DNA from: an uncultured Lachnospiraceae bacterium
GTDB lineage: Bacteria > Bacillota > Clostridia > Lachnospirales > Lachnospiraceae
Direction: 5' to 3'
NCBI GenBank assembly: GCA_910589195.1
Contig: CAJUTC010000010.1
Span: forward strand, 1 to 64,000
Length of the DNA stretch: 64,000 nucleotides
In this document: piece by piece, positions 33,472-42,445 of the stretch
How positions within the stretch are numbered: the first letter of the stretch is position 1
Layout of the letters: each line of letters starts with the position of its first letter
Position numbers and translations under genes: made by a program
The notes under the pieces: model-generated
Told to the model about the DNA's origin: nothing
Seen by the model: the letters and a program-made list of their open reading frames with translations, nothing else
The model's database searches: none

Positions 33472-33915
33472 ATGACCAGAAGAGAGCTGAGAGAGCATTG
33501 CTTTAAATTATTATTTGGTGCTGATTTTTACCCAGAAGAAGAACAGGATACCCAGTTGGAGAATTATTTCCTGTCGCCGTTGGAGGATGAGGAAACGCCG
33601 GAAGGGAAGCAGGAAATCCTTCATAACGTGGAACTGGGAGAGGAAAATAGCAGGGAAGTAGCACAACGGGCCAGAGCCATAATCCGGCTGATTCCGGAAC
33701 TGGATACCCAGATCAACCATGTGGCCCAAGGGTGGAAAACGAAACGGATAGGGAAGGCGGAGCTGGCCATTTTACGGCTTGCCATTTATGAAATGAAGTA
33801 CGATGAGGAAGTTCCGGAAAAAGTAGCCATTAATGAGGCCGTAGAACTGGCTAAACGGTTCGGAGGAAAAGATTCTTCTGCGTTCATTAATGGAATTCTG
33901 GCAAAATTGGTGTAG
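33472..33915 (+). CDS. nusB: transcription antitermination factor NusB
   Basis: 147 residues from ATG 33472 after AAGGAGGG; 18 upstream codons of open frame are not used. All-helical RNA-binding protein that joins NusE (S10) on boxA RNA to prevent early termination in rRNA operons. Family features: TRRELREHCFKLLFGADF at the start and the conserved end, ELAILRLAIYEMKYDEEVPEKVAINEAVELAKRFGGKDSSAFINGILAKL. Two bases from xseA. Its usual upstream neighbour asp23 is displaced here by 3.7 kb. Confidence 0.96.
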   Translation: MTRRELREHCFKLLFGADFYPEEEQDTQLENYFLSPLEDEETPEGKQEILHNVELGEENSREVAQRARAIIRLIPELDTQINHVAQGWKTKRIGKAELAILRLAIYEMKYDEEVPEKVAINEAVELAKRFGGKDSSAFINGILAKLV

Positions 33916-33917
33916 CT

Positions 33918-35129
33918 ATGGCAGGCGTATATACCGTATCTCAGGTGAATGCATATATAAAAAATATGTTTGTACAGGACTTTGCACTGAACCGGATTTC
34001 CATAAAAGGAGAGGTTTCCAACTGCAAATATCATAGTTCTGGACATATCTATTTTACATTAAAGGATGGAAAGGGCACATTATCCGCGGTCATGTTTGCC
34101 GGGCAGCGGATGGGCCTTTCTTTTCGGTTAGAGGAAGGCCAGCAGGTGGTGGCTTCCGGAACCGTGGATGTGTATGAGCGGGATGGAAAATACCAGCTTT
34201 ATGCCAAGGAGATCAAACTAGACGGCATAGGGGATTTGTTCCGCCAGTTTGAAGCCTTGCGGAATGAACTAGAAGAGATGGGGATGTTTTCTAATGAGTA
34301 CAAACAGCCCATTCCCAAGTTTGCCAAAAAGGTCGGGATTGTAACGGCGCCTACCGGAGCGGCGATCCGGGATATTATGAATGTAGCCTCCCGAAGAAAC
34401 CCGTATGTACAGCTTGTATTGTACCCGGCCCTTGTTCAGGGGGAGCAGGCAAAATACAGCATCGTAAAAGGGATCCAGGCACTGGATGCCATGGGGCTGG
34501 ATGTGCTGATTGTAGGCCGGGGAGGCGGACCCATCGAAGACCTTTGGGCCTTTAATGAAGAAATCGTGGCAAGGGCGATTTTCGACTGCGAAACCCCTGT
34601 GATCTCTGCCGTAGGACATGAAACAGATGTGACCATTGCCGACTATGTGGCAGATTTGCGGGCGCCTACCCCTTCTGCGGCGGCAGAGCTGGCAGTATTT
34701 GATTATCGGCAGTATCAGGCCGATTTAGGCGGATATCAAAACGGACTTTTTTTTGCCATGGAACGGAAACTTAAGCGGGACAGAAGCCGCTTAGAACAGT
34801 TAAAGCTTAAGCTAAAGCTTAAGGATCCCGCATATCAGCTAAACGAAAAGCGGCAGAGGCTGGCAGATTTGGAAGAATGTATGGAACGGGCAATAGATGG
34901 AAAACTAAGAGATAGAAGATACCGTCTGGGTCTGCTTGCCGGAAAGCTTGAGGCCTTATCCCCACTGGAAAAAATAAGCAAAGGCTTCGGGTTCCTGACC
35001 GATGAAAAAGGAAAGCGGATTACCAGCATCCGGCAGGCCGAGCCAGGGAAGCAAATGGAGATCCAGATCCGGGATGGACGGATCCGCGCAGGCATCATGG
35101 AGGTTTGGTCTGACGGCGAAGCATTGTAG
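33918..35129 (+). CDS. xseA: exodeoxyribonuclease VII large subunit
   Basis: 403 residues. N-terminal OB-fold (about 1-100, VYTVSQVNAYIKNMFVQDF, SIKGEVSNCKYHSSGHIYFTLKD), then the catalytic domain with VGIVTAPTGAAIRDI, GRGGGPIEDLWAFNEE and ISAVGHETDVTIADYVADLRAPTPSAAAE, followed by a coiled-coil C-terminal region (Lys/Leu/Arg-rich, 270-350) that binds the small subunit. ExoVII degrades single-stranded DNA from both ends. folD, between nusB and xseA in Bacillus, is absent. The spacing of two bases to nusB suggests coupling. Confidence 0.96.
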   Translation: MAGVYTVSQVNAYIKNMFVQDFALNRISIKGEVSNCKYHSSGHIYFTLKDGKGTLSAVMFAGQRMGLSFRLEEGQQVVASGTVDVYERDGKYQLYAKEIKLDGIGDLFRQFEALRNELEEMGMFSNEYKQPIPKFAKKVGIVTAPTGAAIRDIMNVASRRNPYVQLVLYPALVQGEQAKYSIVKGIQALDAMGLDVLIVGRGGGPIEDLWAFNEEIVARAIFDCETPVISAVGHETDVTIADYVADLRAPTPSAAAELAVFDYRQYQADLGGYQNGLFFAMERKLKRDRSRLEQLKLKLKLKDPAYQLNEKRQRLADLEECMERAIDGKLRDRRYRLGLLAGKLEALSPLEKISKGFGFLTDEKGKRITSIRQAEPGKQMEIQIRDGRIRAGIMEVWSDGEAL

Positions 35130-35205
35130 GATTTGATAAAAGTCCGGGCCCCTCTTTTAGAGTTGGAAGATGCCGGCGCCAGATAGAATAGGAGATGGAA
35201 AACAA

Positions 35206-35487
35206 ATGGACAAGGAATACGCCGCCAGGGCGCGGGAGATAACAGAGCCAGATTCCAACATGGGGGAGGAAGCGCTTGTAAAAGAGCAAGAGGAAACAAT
35301 CGAGCAGACATTTGAGGAGTTAGAGCGTATTCTGGAAATTTTAGGAAATGATGAGCAGCCGTTAGAAGAAGCTTTCCGGTACTTTGAGCATGGTATGAAG
35401 CTGGTGAAAAGCTGTGCGCTTCGGCTGGATCAGGTAGAAAAACAAATATTAGTTCTGAACGAGGGAGAAGAAGAAAGTGGATTTTAA
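35206..35487 (+). CDS. xseB: exodeoxyribonuclease VII small subunit
   Basis: 93 residues from ATG 35206 (AGGAGATGG upstream); an ATG at 35170 is in frame but less well placed. The typical small helical-hairpin protein: QTFEELERILEILGNDEQPLEEAFRYFEHGMKLVKSCALRLDQVEKQI. The N-terminal 25 residues are acidic and extra to the core. Several copies wrap the large subunit's coiled coil. It overlaps ispA by 11 bases. Confidence 0.93.
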   Translation: MDKEYAARAREITEPDSNMGEEALVKEQEETIEQTFEELERILEILGNDEQPLEEAFRYFEHGMKLVKSCALRLDQVEKQILVLNEGEEESGF

Positions 35488-36364
35488 GAATATATTGGCA
35501 GAGCGGATCCGGGAAATAGAAAAAGTGCTGGAAGGCTACCTGCCACAGGAAACCGGACATCAAAAACGGATTATGGAAGCAATGAATTACAGCATGAACG
35601 CTGGGGGAAAGCGGCTCAGGCCTCTTTTGATGATGGAAACCTGCAGAATGTTAGGCGGCGATATAAAGGAAGCGAGGCCTTTTATGGCCGCCATTGAGAT
35701 GATCCATACCTCCTCCCTGATCCATGATGATCTTCCATGTATGGACAATGACCAGTACCGGAGGGGGAAGCCCAGTACCTGGGCAAAGTTTGGGGAGGAT
35801 TTAGGCGTATTAGCGGGAGATGCCCTGATAGTAGAAGCATTTGCGGTGGCAGCCACAGCCTTTGAAACCACAAAATACCCGGATCGGGTTGGAAAAGCTA
35901 TGGGGATCCTGGCCCGGAAAACGGGGATTTACGGGATGATCGGCGGCCAGGTGGTAGATGTGCAGCTAACCAATAAGCCGATTTCGAAAGAAGAGCTGGA
36001 TTTCATTTACCGTTTGAAGACCGGGGCATTATTAGAAGCGTCTATGATGATCGGCGCGGTGCTTTCCGGGGCGGATGAGGAGCGCTTAAAGCTGGTTTCT
36101 AAGATTGCCCTGAATGTGGGGACTGCGTTCCAGATCCAGGATGATATTCTGGATGTAACCAGCAGCCAGGAGGTTCTTGGTAAACCAGTGGGAAGCGATG
36201 AAAAGAACTGTAAAACAACGTATGTTTCTTTAGAGGGGCTGCCAAACGCCAGGGAAGAAGTAAAACGGCTTTCCGATGAGGCGGTTTTGCTGCTCCGTTC
36301 CATGGGATCGGAAAACGAATTCTTAGAACAGTTGATTTGCGTGTTGGTGACCAGAGAAAAATAA
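35477..36364 (+). CDS. ispA: farnesyl/geranyl diphosphate synthase (IspA type)
   Basis: 295 residues, GTG start at 35477 within the end of xseB. Condenses dimethylallyl and isopentenyl diphosphates to geranyl and farnesyl diphosphate. The two aspartate-rich motifs are intact: LIHDDLPCMDNDQYRRGKP (first DDxxxxD) and FQIQDDILD (second DDxxD), and GGKRLRP binds pyrophosphate. The neighbour dxs supplies the precursors, so the pair supports undecaprenyl and quinone-type isoprenoid synthesis. Confidence 0.95.
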   Translation: MDFKNILAERIREIEKVLEGYLPQETGHQKRIMEAMNYSMNAGGKRLRPLLMMETCRMLGGDIKEARPFMAAIEMIHTSSLIHDDLPCMDNDQYRRGKPSTWAKFGEDLGVLAGDALIVEAFAVAATAFETTKYPDRVGKAMGILARKTGIYGMIGGQVVDVQLTNKPISKEELDFIYRLKTGALLEASMMIGAVLSGADEERLKLVSKIALNVGTAFQIQDDILDVTSSQEVLGKPVGSDEKNCKTTYVSLEGLPNAREEVKRLSDEAVLLLRSMGSENEFLEQLICVLVTREK

Positions 36365-36386
36365 GCGGGAAAGTAAGGGCGGGATT

Positions 36387-38315
36387 ATGATTTTAGAGCA
36401 AATACAGGGTGCGGAAGATGTGAAAGCCTTAACCTGGGAGGAACTAAATACACTGGCACAGGAAATCCGGGAATTTTTAATCCAGAGGATCAGCCGCACA
36501 GGTGGCCATCTGGCCTCTAATTTAGGCGTGGTGGAATTAACCATAGCCTTGTTCCTGGCATTTGATCTGCCCAAAGACAAAATTGTCTGGGATGTGGGGC
36601 ACCAATCATACACCCACAAAATTTTAAGCGGAAGGCGGGAGCTGTTTGAAGGGCTTCGCCAGTATGGAGGCTTAAGCGGGTTTCCGAAGCGGAAAGAAAG
36701 CCCGTATGACGCGTTTGATACCGGACACAGTTCCACTTCCATTTCGGCAGGTCTTGGAATGGCTCAGGGGCGTGACCTATTAAAGGAAGATTACTCGGTG
36801 GTTTCAGTAATTGGAGACGGCGCGTTAACCGGGGGAATGGCGTACGAGGCATTGAATAACGCAGCCAGGCTGAAACGGAATTTTATCATTGTGCTTAATG
36901 ATAACAATATGTCGATCTCAGAAAACGTGGGCGGAATGTCCACATACTTAAGCGGCATCCGCACCGGTGACGGATACAATGATTTAAAGAAAAGCGTGGT
37001 TTACGCACTGGAAAGGATTCCGGGAATCGGTTCCCACATGATTGAGCGGATTAAGCGGACAAAAAACGGAATCAAACAGCTTTTTATCCCGGGAATGCTG
37101 TTTGAAAATATGGGGATTACGTATTTAGGCCCTGTGGACGGCCACAATATCCGGATGCTCCAGAAAACCTTTCAGGAAGCGAAAAAGCTGGATCACGCCG
37201 TATTGATTCATGTGATAACACAAAAAGGCAGAGGGTATGGCCCGGCGGAAACAAACCCTGCAAAATTCCACGGAGTGGATCCGTTTGATATTGCCACAGG
37301 AGAGCCGCTAACAGAAAAGAAATACCCCAGCTATACAGATGTATTTTCCCGTGCCCTGTGCCGCCTGGCAAGAAAGGACGAGCGGATTGTGGCAGTTACG
37401 GCAGCCATGCCGGATGGAACCGGGCTAAATCAGTTTGCGAAACGGTTTCCGAAACGGTTCTTTGATGTGGGGATTGCAGAAGCCCACGGCGTAACCAGCG
37501 CGGCGGGAATGGCGGCGGCAGGATTAAAACCGGTGATTGCCGTGTATTCCTCTTTTTTGCAGAGGGGGTTTGATCAGATTGTCCATGATGTTTGTATCCA
37601 GGAGCTTCCGGTAGTATTTGCAGTTGACAGGGCCGGTCTGGTAGGAAGCGACGGGGAAACCCATCAGGGGATTTTTGACTGCAGCTATCTAACCTGCATT
37701 CCGAATATGACGGTGATGGCGCCCAAAAACAGGTGGGAGCTAGAGGACATGCTTGACTTTGCGTTTAAGCTGGGAAAGCCGGTTGCAATCCGCTATCCCA
37801 GGGGAGAAGCGTATGGGGGCTTAAAAACGTTTCGGACGCCCATAGAATACGGAAAAGGGGAGCTTTTGTATGATGACAGCGGGATTGGCAAAGGCGCCAA
37901 ACCCGATCCGGATGGCAGCAGGGAAGGGGCGGATATTGTGCTCCTGGCAGTGGGCAGCATGGTCAGTACGGCAGAGCACATCCGGGAAAAGTTAATGAGC
38001 AGAGGGATCCGGTGCAGCTTGGCCAACGGCAGATTTATTAAGCCTTTTGACCGGGAACTGGTGGATTTTTTAGCGGCAAGGCATAAGGTTTTTGTAACGT
38101 TGGAGGAAAACGTACTCCAGGGCGGTTTTGGCCTGGCTGTAGCAGATTATATCCGCAGGCATGTTCCGGATGTCCGTGTGTTCCAGGTTGCTCTTCCAGA
38201 CGCATATGTAGAACACGGAAATGTTAGCGTTTTGCGGGAAAGCTTAGAAATTGACAGCGATTCGGTTATCCGTTCCATGGAAAAGGAAGGCCTGTTTTCA
38301 AAGGGAATTGGATAA
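36387..38315 (+). CDS. dxs: 1-deoxy-D-xylulose-5-phosphate synthase
   Basis: 642 residues. The first enzyme of the MEP isoprenoid pathway, joining pyruvate and glyceraldehyde-3-phosphate with thiamine diphosphate. Visible: WDVGHQSYTHKIL (His that binds substrate), the thiamine diphosphate motif GDGALTGGMAYEALNNA with NDNNMSIS, the pyrimidine domain with DVGIAEAHGVTSAAGMA and DRAGLVGSDGETHQG, and a C-terminal transketolase domain. Slightly longer than usual because of an insertion (SGIGKGAKPDPDGSREG) around residues 500-515. It lies 22 bases after ispA. Confidence 0.96.
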   Translation: MILEQIQGAEDVKALTWEELNTLAQEIREFLIQRISRTGGHLASNLGVVELTIALFLAFDLPKDKIVWDVGHQSYTHKILSGRRELFEGLRQYGGLSGFPKRKESPYDAFDTGHSSTSISAGLGMAQGRDLLKEDYSVVSVIGDGALTGGMAYEALNNAARLKRNFIIVLNDNNMSISENVGGMSTYLSGIRTGDGYNDLKKSVVYALERIPGIGSHMIERIKRTKNGIKQLFIPGMLFENMGITYLGPVDGHNIRMLQKTFQEAKKLDHAVLIHVITQKGRGYGPAETNPAKFHGVDPFDIATGEPLTEKKYPSYTDVFSRALCRLARKDERIVAVTAAMPDGTGLNQFAKRFPKRFFDVGIAEAHGVTSAAGMAAAGLKPVIAVYSSFLQRGFDQIVHDVCIQELPVVFAVDRAGLVGSDGETHQGIFDCSYLTCIPNMTVMAPKNRWELEDMLDFAFKLGKPVAIRYPRGEAYGGLKTFRTPIEYGKGELLYDDSGIGKGAKPDPDGSREGADIVLLAVGSMVSTAEHIREKLMSRGIRCSLANGRFIKPFDRELVDFLAARHKVFVTLEENVLQGGFGLAVADYIRRHVPDVRVFQVALPDAYVEHGNVSVLRESLEIDSDSVIRSMEKEGLFSKGIG

Positions 38316-38361
38316 AAATATGGAAAAATATTACAATTTATGTTAAAATAAAGGGGATACC

Positions 38362-39171
38362 ATGAAAGAACGATTGGATGTGCTTTTAGTAAAGCGCAAT
38401 CTGGCGGAATCCAGGGAAAAAGCAAAAGCGGTGATTATGGCCGGGAGCGTATACGTGGATGGACAGAAGGAGGATAAAGCCGGAACCGTTTTTGAGGACA
38501 CCGCTGAAATTGTGGTGCGGGGATCAGGGTTAAAATATGCCAGCCGGGGCGGCCTGAAGCTGGAGAAGGCTATGGTTCAGTTCCGTTTAGAGCTTGCGGG
38601 AAAAATCTGTATGGATGTAGGCGCCTCCACAGGCGGCTTTACCGATTGTATGTTGCAGAATGGGGCGGAAAAAGTATATGCGGTCGATGTGGGACATGGC
38701 CAGCTTGCCTGGAAGCTGCGTAACGATCCCCGGGTGGTCTGCATGGAAAAAACAAATATCCGTTATGTGGTGAAGGAGGATATTCCAGAGCCCATTGATT
38801 TTGCCTCCATTGATGTATCATTTATTTCCCTTACGAAGGTTCTGGGGCCGGTAAAGGCGCTATTGAAAGAAAACGGTCAGATAGTCTGCCTGATTAAGCC
38901 GCAGTTTGAGGCTGGCCGGGAAAAGGTGGGGAAAAAAGGCGTAGTCCGGGACAAAAAGGTGCATTTGGAAGTGATTCGAATGGTAATGGAGCACGCAATA
39001 TCCATTGGCCTTCAAGCGTTGAATTTGGAATTTTCACCTATCCGGGGGCCGGAAGGGAATATTGAGTATCTTCTTTTCCTGCAAAACCACAGGGAAGGGG
39101 AAGACGTTTCACAAATTTTTTCGGAAGCTGATAAGGTGGTGGAAGAGTCCCACAGGATATTGGAAGGATAA
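38362..39171 (+). CDS. tlyA: TlyA family rRNA methyltransferase (hemolysin A-like)
   Basis: 269 residues. N-terminal S4 RNA-binding domain (1-60, RLDVLLVKRNLAESREKAKAVIMAGSVYVDG) followed by a FtsJ-type Rossmann methyltransferase: MDVGASTGGFTDCMLQNGAEKVYAVDVG binds SAM, and the segments IDFASIDVSFISL and LIKPQFEAG complete the K-D-K-E-like site. TlyA proteins 2'-O-methylate ribosomal RNA. The gene is YqxC in Bacillus and has the same neighbours there. Confidence 0.92.
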   Translation: MKERLDVLLVKRNLAESREKAKAVIMAGSVYVDGQKEDKAGTVFEDTAEIVVRGSGLKYASRGGLKLEKAMVQFRLELAGKICMDVGASTGGFTDCMLQNGAEKVYAVDVGHGQLAWKLRNDPRVVCMEKTNIRYVVKEDIPEPIDFASIDVSFISLTKVLGPVKALLKENGQIVCLIKPQFEAGREKVGKKGVVRDKKVHLEVIRMVMEHAISIGLQALNLEFSPIRGPEGNIEYLLFLQNHREGEDVSQIFSEADKVVEESHRILEG

Positions 39172-39178
39172 GATTAAG

Positions 39179-40018
39179 ATGCGATCATTTTACATTGTGA
39201 CGAACCCTGGCAAGGAAGGGGCGGCTGAAACGGCGGCTGAGATTGGGGCATACCTGCGTTTTAAGGATGCCCGCTGCCTCATCCAAAGCTATGGGGATAT
39301 TCGGGACGGAAGATATACAGAAGGATCCCAGGTGCCACCGGATACGGAGTGCGTGATTACCATTGGCGGCGACGGCACTTTAATTCAGGCAGCCCGTGAC
39401 CTGGCAGGCCGGAGGATTCCCTTTATTGGGGTGAACCGAGGCCATTTAGGATACCTGACCCAGGTAAATGACCAGCAGGAAGTAAAAGGAATGTTAGACG
39501 CGTTGCTGGAAGGGCGTTACCGCCTGGAATCTAGGATGATGCTGTCAGGCCAGGTAGTTCGCGGGGGGAGAAATATTTTTCAGGATATTGCGCTGAACGA
39601 AATTGTATTAAGCCGGAAAGACGCCCTGAAGCCTCTTCATTTCCGGATTTTTGTAAATGGGGAATTTCTCAACGATTATACGGCAGATGGCATGATTTTC
39701 GCCACGCCTACTGGATCCACTGCTTATAACCTTTCAGCAGGGGGACCGATTGTGGCGCCAGGCGCGAGAATGATGATCTTAACCCCTATCTGTTCCCATG
39801 CTCTAAACGCAAGAAGCATTGTCCTGCCCGAGGAAGACCAAATTACCGTAGAAGTTTTGGAAGAGGGGCATATGGCGGCTTTTGATGGAAACCTTGCAGA
39901 TGAGGTAAGGAAGGAAGACCAGATTATTATCCGGCGATCCAGGCTTGATACGGTGCTGGTTCAGCTAAAGCAGGTATCTTTCTTACAGAATCTAAGTAAT
40001 AAAATGGTTGGGGTGTAA
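39179..40018 (+). CDS. nadK: NAD kinase
   Basis: 279 residues from ATG 39179, seven bases after tlyA; an ATG at 39062 inside tlyA is not used. Phosphorylates NAD to NADP. The signature TIGGDGTLIQAAR and the NE/D segment around ALNEIVLSRKDALKP are present, as is the GSTAYNLSAGGPIVAP motif (SerGlySTAY). The usual place of nadK between tlyA and argR in Clostridia agrees. Confidence 0.95.
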   Translation: MRSFYIVTNPGKEGAAETAAEIGAYLRFKDARCLIQSYGDIRDGRYTEGSQVPPDTECVITIGGDGTLIQAARDLAGRRIPFIGVNRGHLGYLTQVNDQQEVKGMLDALLEGRYRLESRMMLSGQVVRGGRNIFQDIALNEIVLSRKDALKPLHFRIFVNGEFLNDYTADGMIFATPTGSTAYNLSAGGPIVAPGARMMILTPICSHALNARSIVLPEEDQITVEVLEEGHMAAFDGNLADEVRKEDQIIIRRSRLDTVLVQLKQVSFLQNLSNKMVGV

Positions 40019-40057
40019 GGCCCGCATTGTGGTACAGGCGCGAAAACGGAGGGAAAC

Positions 40058-40507
40058 ATGAAGGTAGAACGTCACAGTAAAATTGTGGAATTGATTGGTA
40101 AATACGAAATAGAAACCCAGGAGGAACTGGCAGATTACTTAAACCAGGCTGGCTTCAATGTGACCCAGGCCACGGTTTCCAGGGATATCCGGGAGCTGAA
40201 ATTAACAAAAGCGCCTGCAGAAAGCGGAAAGCAGCGGTATATGGTGCTTCAAAATAATGGAAATTTCAGCGATAAATATATCCGCATCCTTCAGGATGGC
40301 TACTTAAGCATGGATATGGCTCAGAATATTTTGGTAATCCGGACGGTTTCTGGTATGGCCATGGCAGTTGCGGCCGCATTGGACGCAATCCGTTTTCATG
40401 AAATTGTAGGCTGCATCGCTGGTGATGACACGATTATGTGCGCTGTGCGCAGCGTAGACGATACCATCTTAGTAATGGATAAAATCCGTAAACTTCTTCA
40501 TGGGTAA
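40058..40507 (+). CDS. argR: arginine repressor ArgR/AhrC
   Basis: 149 residues. N-terminal winged helix with ETQEELADYLNQAGFNVTQATVSRDIRELKL (about 17-47) and a C-terminal arginine-binding, hexamer-forming domain with GMAMAVAAALDAI and the GCIAGDDTIMCAVR core. It represses arginine synthesis and activates arginine catabolism; arginine genes are not in the window. The position before recN is conserved throughout Firmicutes. Confidence 0.96.
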   Translation: MKVERHSKIVELIGKYEIETQEELADYLNQAGFNVTQATVSRDIRELKLTKAPAESGKQRYMVLQNNGNFSDKYIRILQDGYLSMDMAQNILVIRTVSGMAMAVAAALDAIRFHEIVGCIAGDDTIMCAVRSVDDTILVMDKIRKLLHG

Positions 40508-40569
40508 CAGTGCCAGATGGCGGGCGAAATCGACGGTTAAGAACTCAGCAAAAGAAAGGGAGGGAGCCA

Positions 40570-42228
40570 ATGCTTCTGGAATTGCAGGTCAAGAACCTGG
40601 CTTTGATTGAACAGGCTCAGGTTGAATTTGGAGAAGGGTTAAATATTCTTACAGGGGAAACGGGCGCGGGAAAATCCATTATTATTGGCTCGGTTAATAT
40701 GGCATTAGGCGGAAAAGCTTCCCGGGACATTATTCGCCAAGGCGCAGACAGCGCGTTTGTCCAGCTTTTGTTTTCGGTGGATACAAAAGAACAGCAGGAA
40801 GCGTTAAAAGCGCTGGAAATTCAGCCGGGAGAAGAGAATACGCTGATTATTTCCCGGCGGATTACGCCTTCCCGAAGTATGGCGAAAATTAATGATGAAA
40901 TGGTAACCACAGCAAAGCTAAAGCAAGTTACCAGTCTGTTGATCGATCTACATGGGCAGCATGAACACCAGTCTTTAATTCACATCCACAAGCATTTGGA
41001 AATTCTGGATGCATATGCCAAAAATCAGGTAAGTCCCTGGAAAGAAAAAATCAGTGAAGAATATAACAATTACCAGGATCTGAAAAAGCGGCTTTCTTCC
41101 ATGGAAGGCGGGCAGGAAGAGCGGCTTCGGGAGGCGGATTTTTGCCGCTTTGAGATTGAAAGCATTGAGCAGGCCGCGTTGCGGGAAGGGGAGGAAGAGG
41201 AACTAACAGCCAGATATCGGAAGCTTTCCTATTCCCAAAAGATTATGGAAAGCCTTTCGGAAGTTTATCAGGCTTTGGAAAATGAAGAAATTGCCAGAGC
41301 CGTTCGGTCTGTGGATCAAGTTGCCGACTTTGATGAGGAGTTAAAGCCTATCCGGGATCAGATTTACGACGTAGAAGCGCTGATGAATGAACTTCGCTAT
41401 TCTGTGAAAGAATACATGGATCACGAATTCTTTGATGAAGGGGAGTTTCAGCAGATTACGGCCCGGCTGGATGTGATCCATGGCCTTCAGGCCAAATACG
41501 GAGGCACAGTTTCTAAAATTTTCCAGGTGCTGGAAGAAAAAAAGAAGCGATTGGAAGAGCTGGAACACTTTGATGAAATCAGGACGGAACTGGAACAGAA
41601 TCTGGAAGAATCTAAGAATCAATTGGAAGCATTCAGCGCAAAATTATCAGAAATTCGGAAATCGGCAGGAAAAGAACTGGCAGAACGGATGAAAGAAAGT
41701 TTGATTGACTTAAATTTTTTAGATGTGGAATTTATAATGGAATTCAGAAGGCTGAAAGACTATACCAAAGAAGGATTTGACGAGGCTGAATTTTTGATAT
41801 CCACAAATCCGGGGGAACCAGTAAAGCCTCTAAAGTCTGTTGCTTCTGGCGGGGAACTGTCCCGGATTATGTTGGCGATTAAAACTGTGCTGGCTGATAC
41901 GGATGAAGTGCCAACTTTGATTTTTGATGAGATCGATACGGGAATCAGCGGGCGGACGGCGCAGATGGTATCCCAAAAGCTGAATGCCATTGGAAAAAAT
42001 CATCAAGTTATCTGTATTACCCATTTGCCACAGATTGCGTCTATGGCAGACAGCCATTTTGAAATCGAAAAGTCGGTTCAAAAAGGAAAAACAGCCACCA
42101 GGATTCACCGTTTGAATAAGGAAGAAAGCGTTTATGAGCTTGCCAGGCTTTTAGGAGGCGCAAAAATTACAGAAGCTGTCCTTGAAAACGCAAGAGAGAT
42201 GAAAGAACTGGCAGAGCGGTCAAAATAA
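40570..42228 (+). CDS. recN: DNA repair protein RecN
   Basis: 552 residues from ATG 40570 behind AGGGAGGGAG. An SMC-like ATPase that responds to double-strand breaks. The Walker A is ILTGETGAGKSIIIGS (about 27-42), a long coiled-coil arm covers about 150-390, the ABC signature is SVASGGELSRIMLAIK and Walker B is LIFDEIDTGISG. LHGQHEHQSL matches the Q-loop region. No LexA box was found just upstream, in contrast with recA. Confidence 0.96.
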   Translation: MLLELQVKNLALIEQAQVEFGEGLNILTGETGAGKSIIIGSVNMALGGKASRDIIRQGADSAFVQLLFSVDTKEQQEALKALEIQPGEENTLIISRRITPSRSMAKINDEMVTTAKLKQVTSLLIDLHGQHEHQSLIHIHKHLEILDAYAKNQVSPWKEKISEEYNNYQDLKKRLSSMEGGQEERLREADFCRFEIESIEQAALREGEEEELTARYRKLSYSQKIMESLSEVYQALENEEIARAVRSVDQVADFDEELKPIRDQIYDVEALMNELRYSVKEYMDHEFFDEGEFQQITARLDVIHGLQAKYGGTVSKIFQVLEEKKKRLEELEHFDEIRTELEQNLEESKNQLEAFSAKLSEIRKSAGKELAERMKESLIDLNFLDVEFIMEFRRLKDYTKEGFDEAEFLISTNPGEPVKPLKSVASGGELSRIMLAIKTVLADTDEVPTLIFDEIDTGISGRTAQMVSQKLNAIGKNHQVICITHLPQIASMADSHFEIEKSVQKGKTATRIHRLNKEESVYELARLLGGAKITEAVLENAREMKELAERSK

Positions 42229-42445
42229 GTCGATGCTGGTTTGAATTGAAAGGATTATAAAACATGAAATGAAGAATACTATTCGTGTAAGCAGATCGCC
42301 TTGCACGAAGAAAAAGCAAACGAAACATGTAAATTTCGAACAATAAAATTTCTTATGTCAATAACAGGCATATGCTTACAAACTCATGGAAAGAATAACG
42401 GATAAGCGTTGGTTCAAGCTGGAAAGAAGCTGAGGAGGTAAGGAT
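42229..42445 (+). promoter_or_regulatory. spoIVB upstream region with weak SigmaG-like promoter
   Basis: 217 bases without a gene. A possible forespore-type promoter is GCATA (42368-42372), 18 bases, AAGAATA (42391-42397); the -10 fits only in part. spoIVB is under SigmaF/SigmaG in Bacillus, so a forespore promoter is expected here, but this one is weak. Confidence 0.25.
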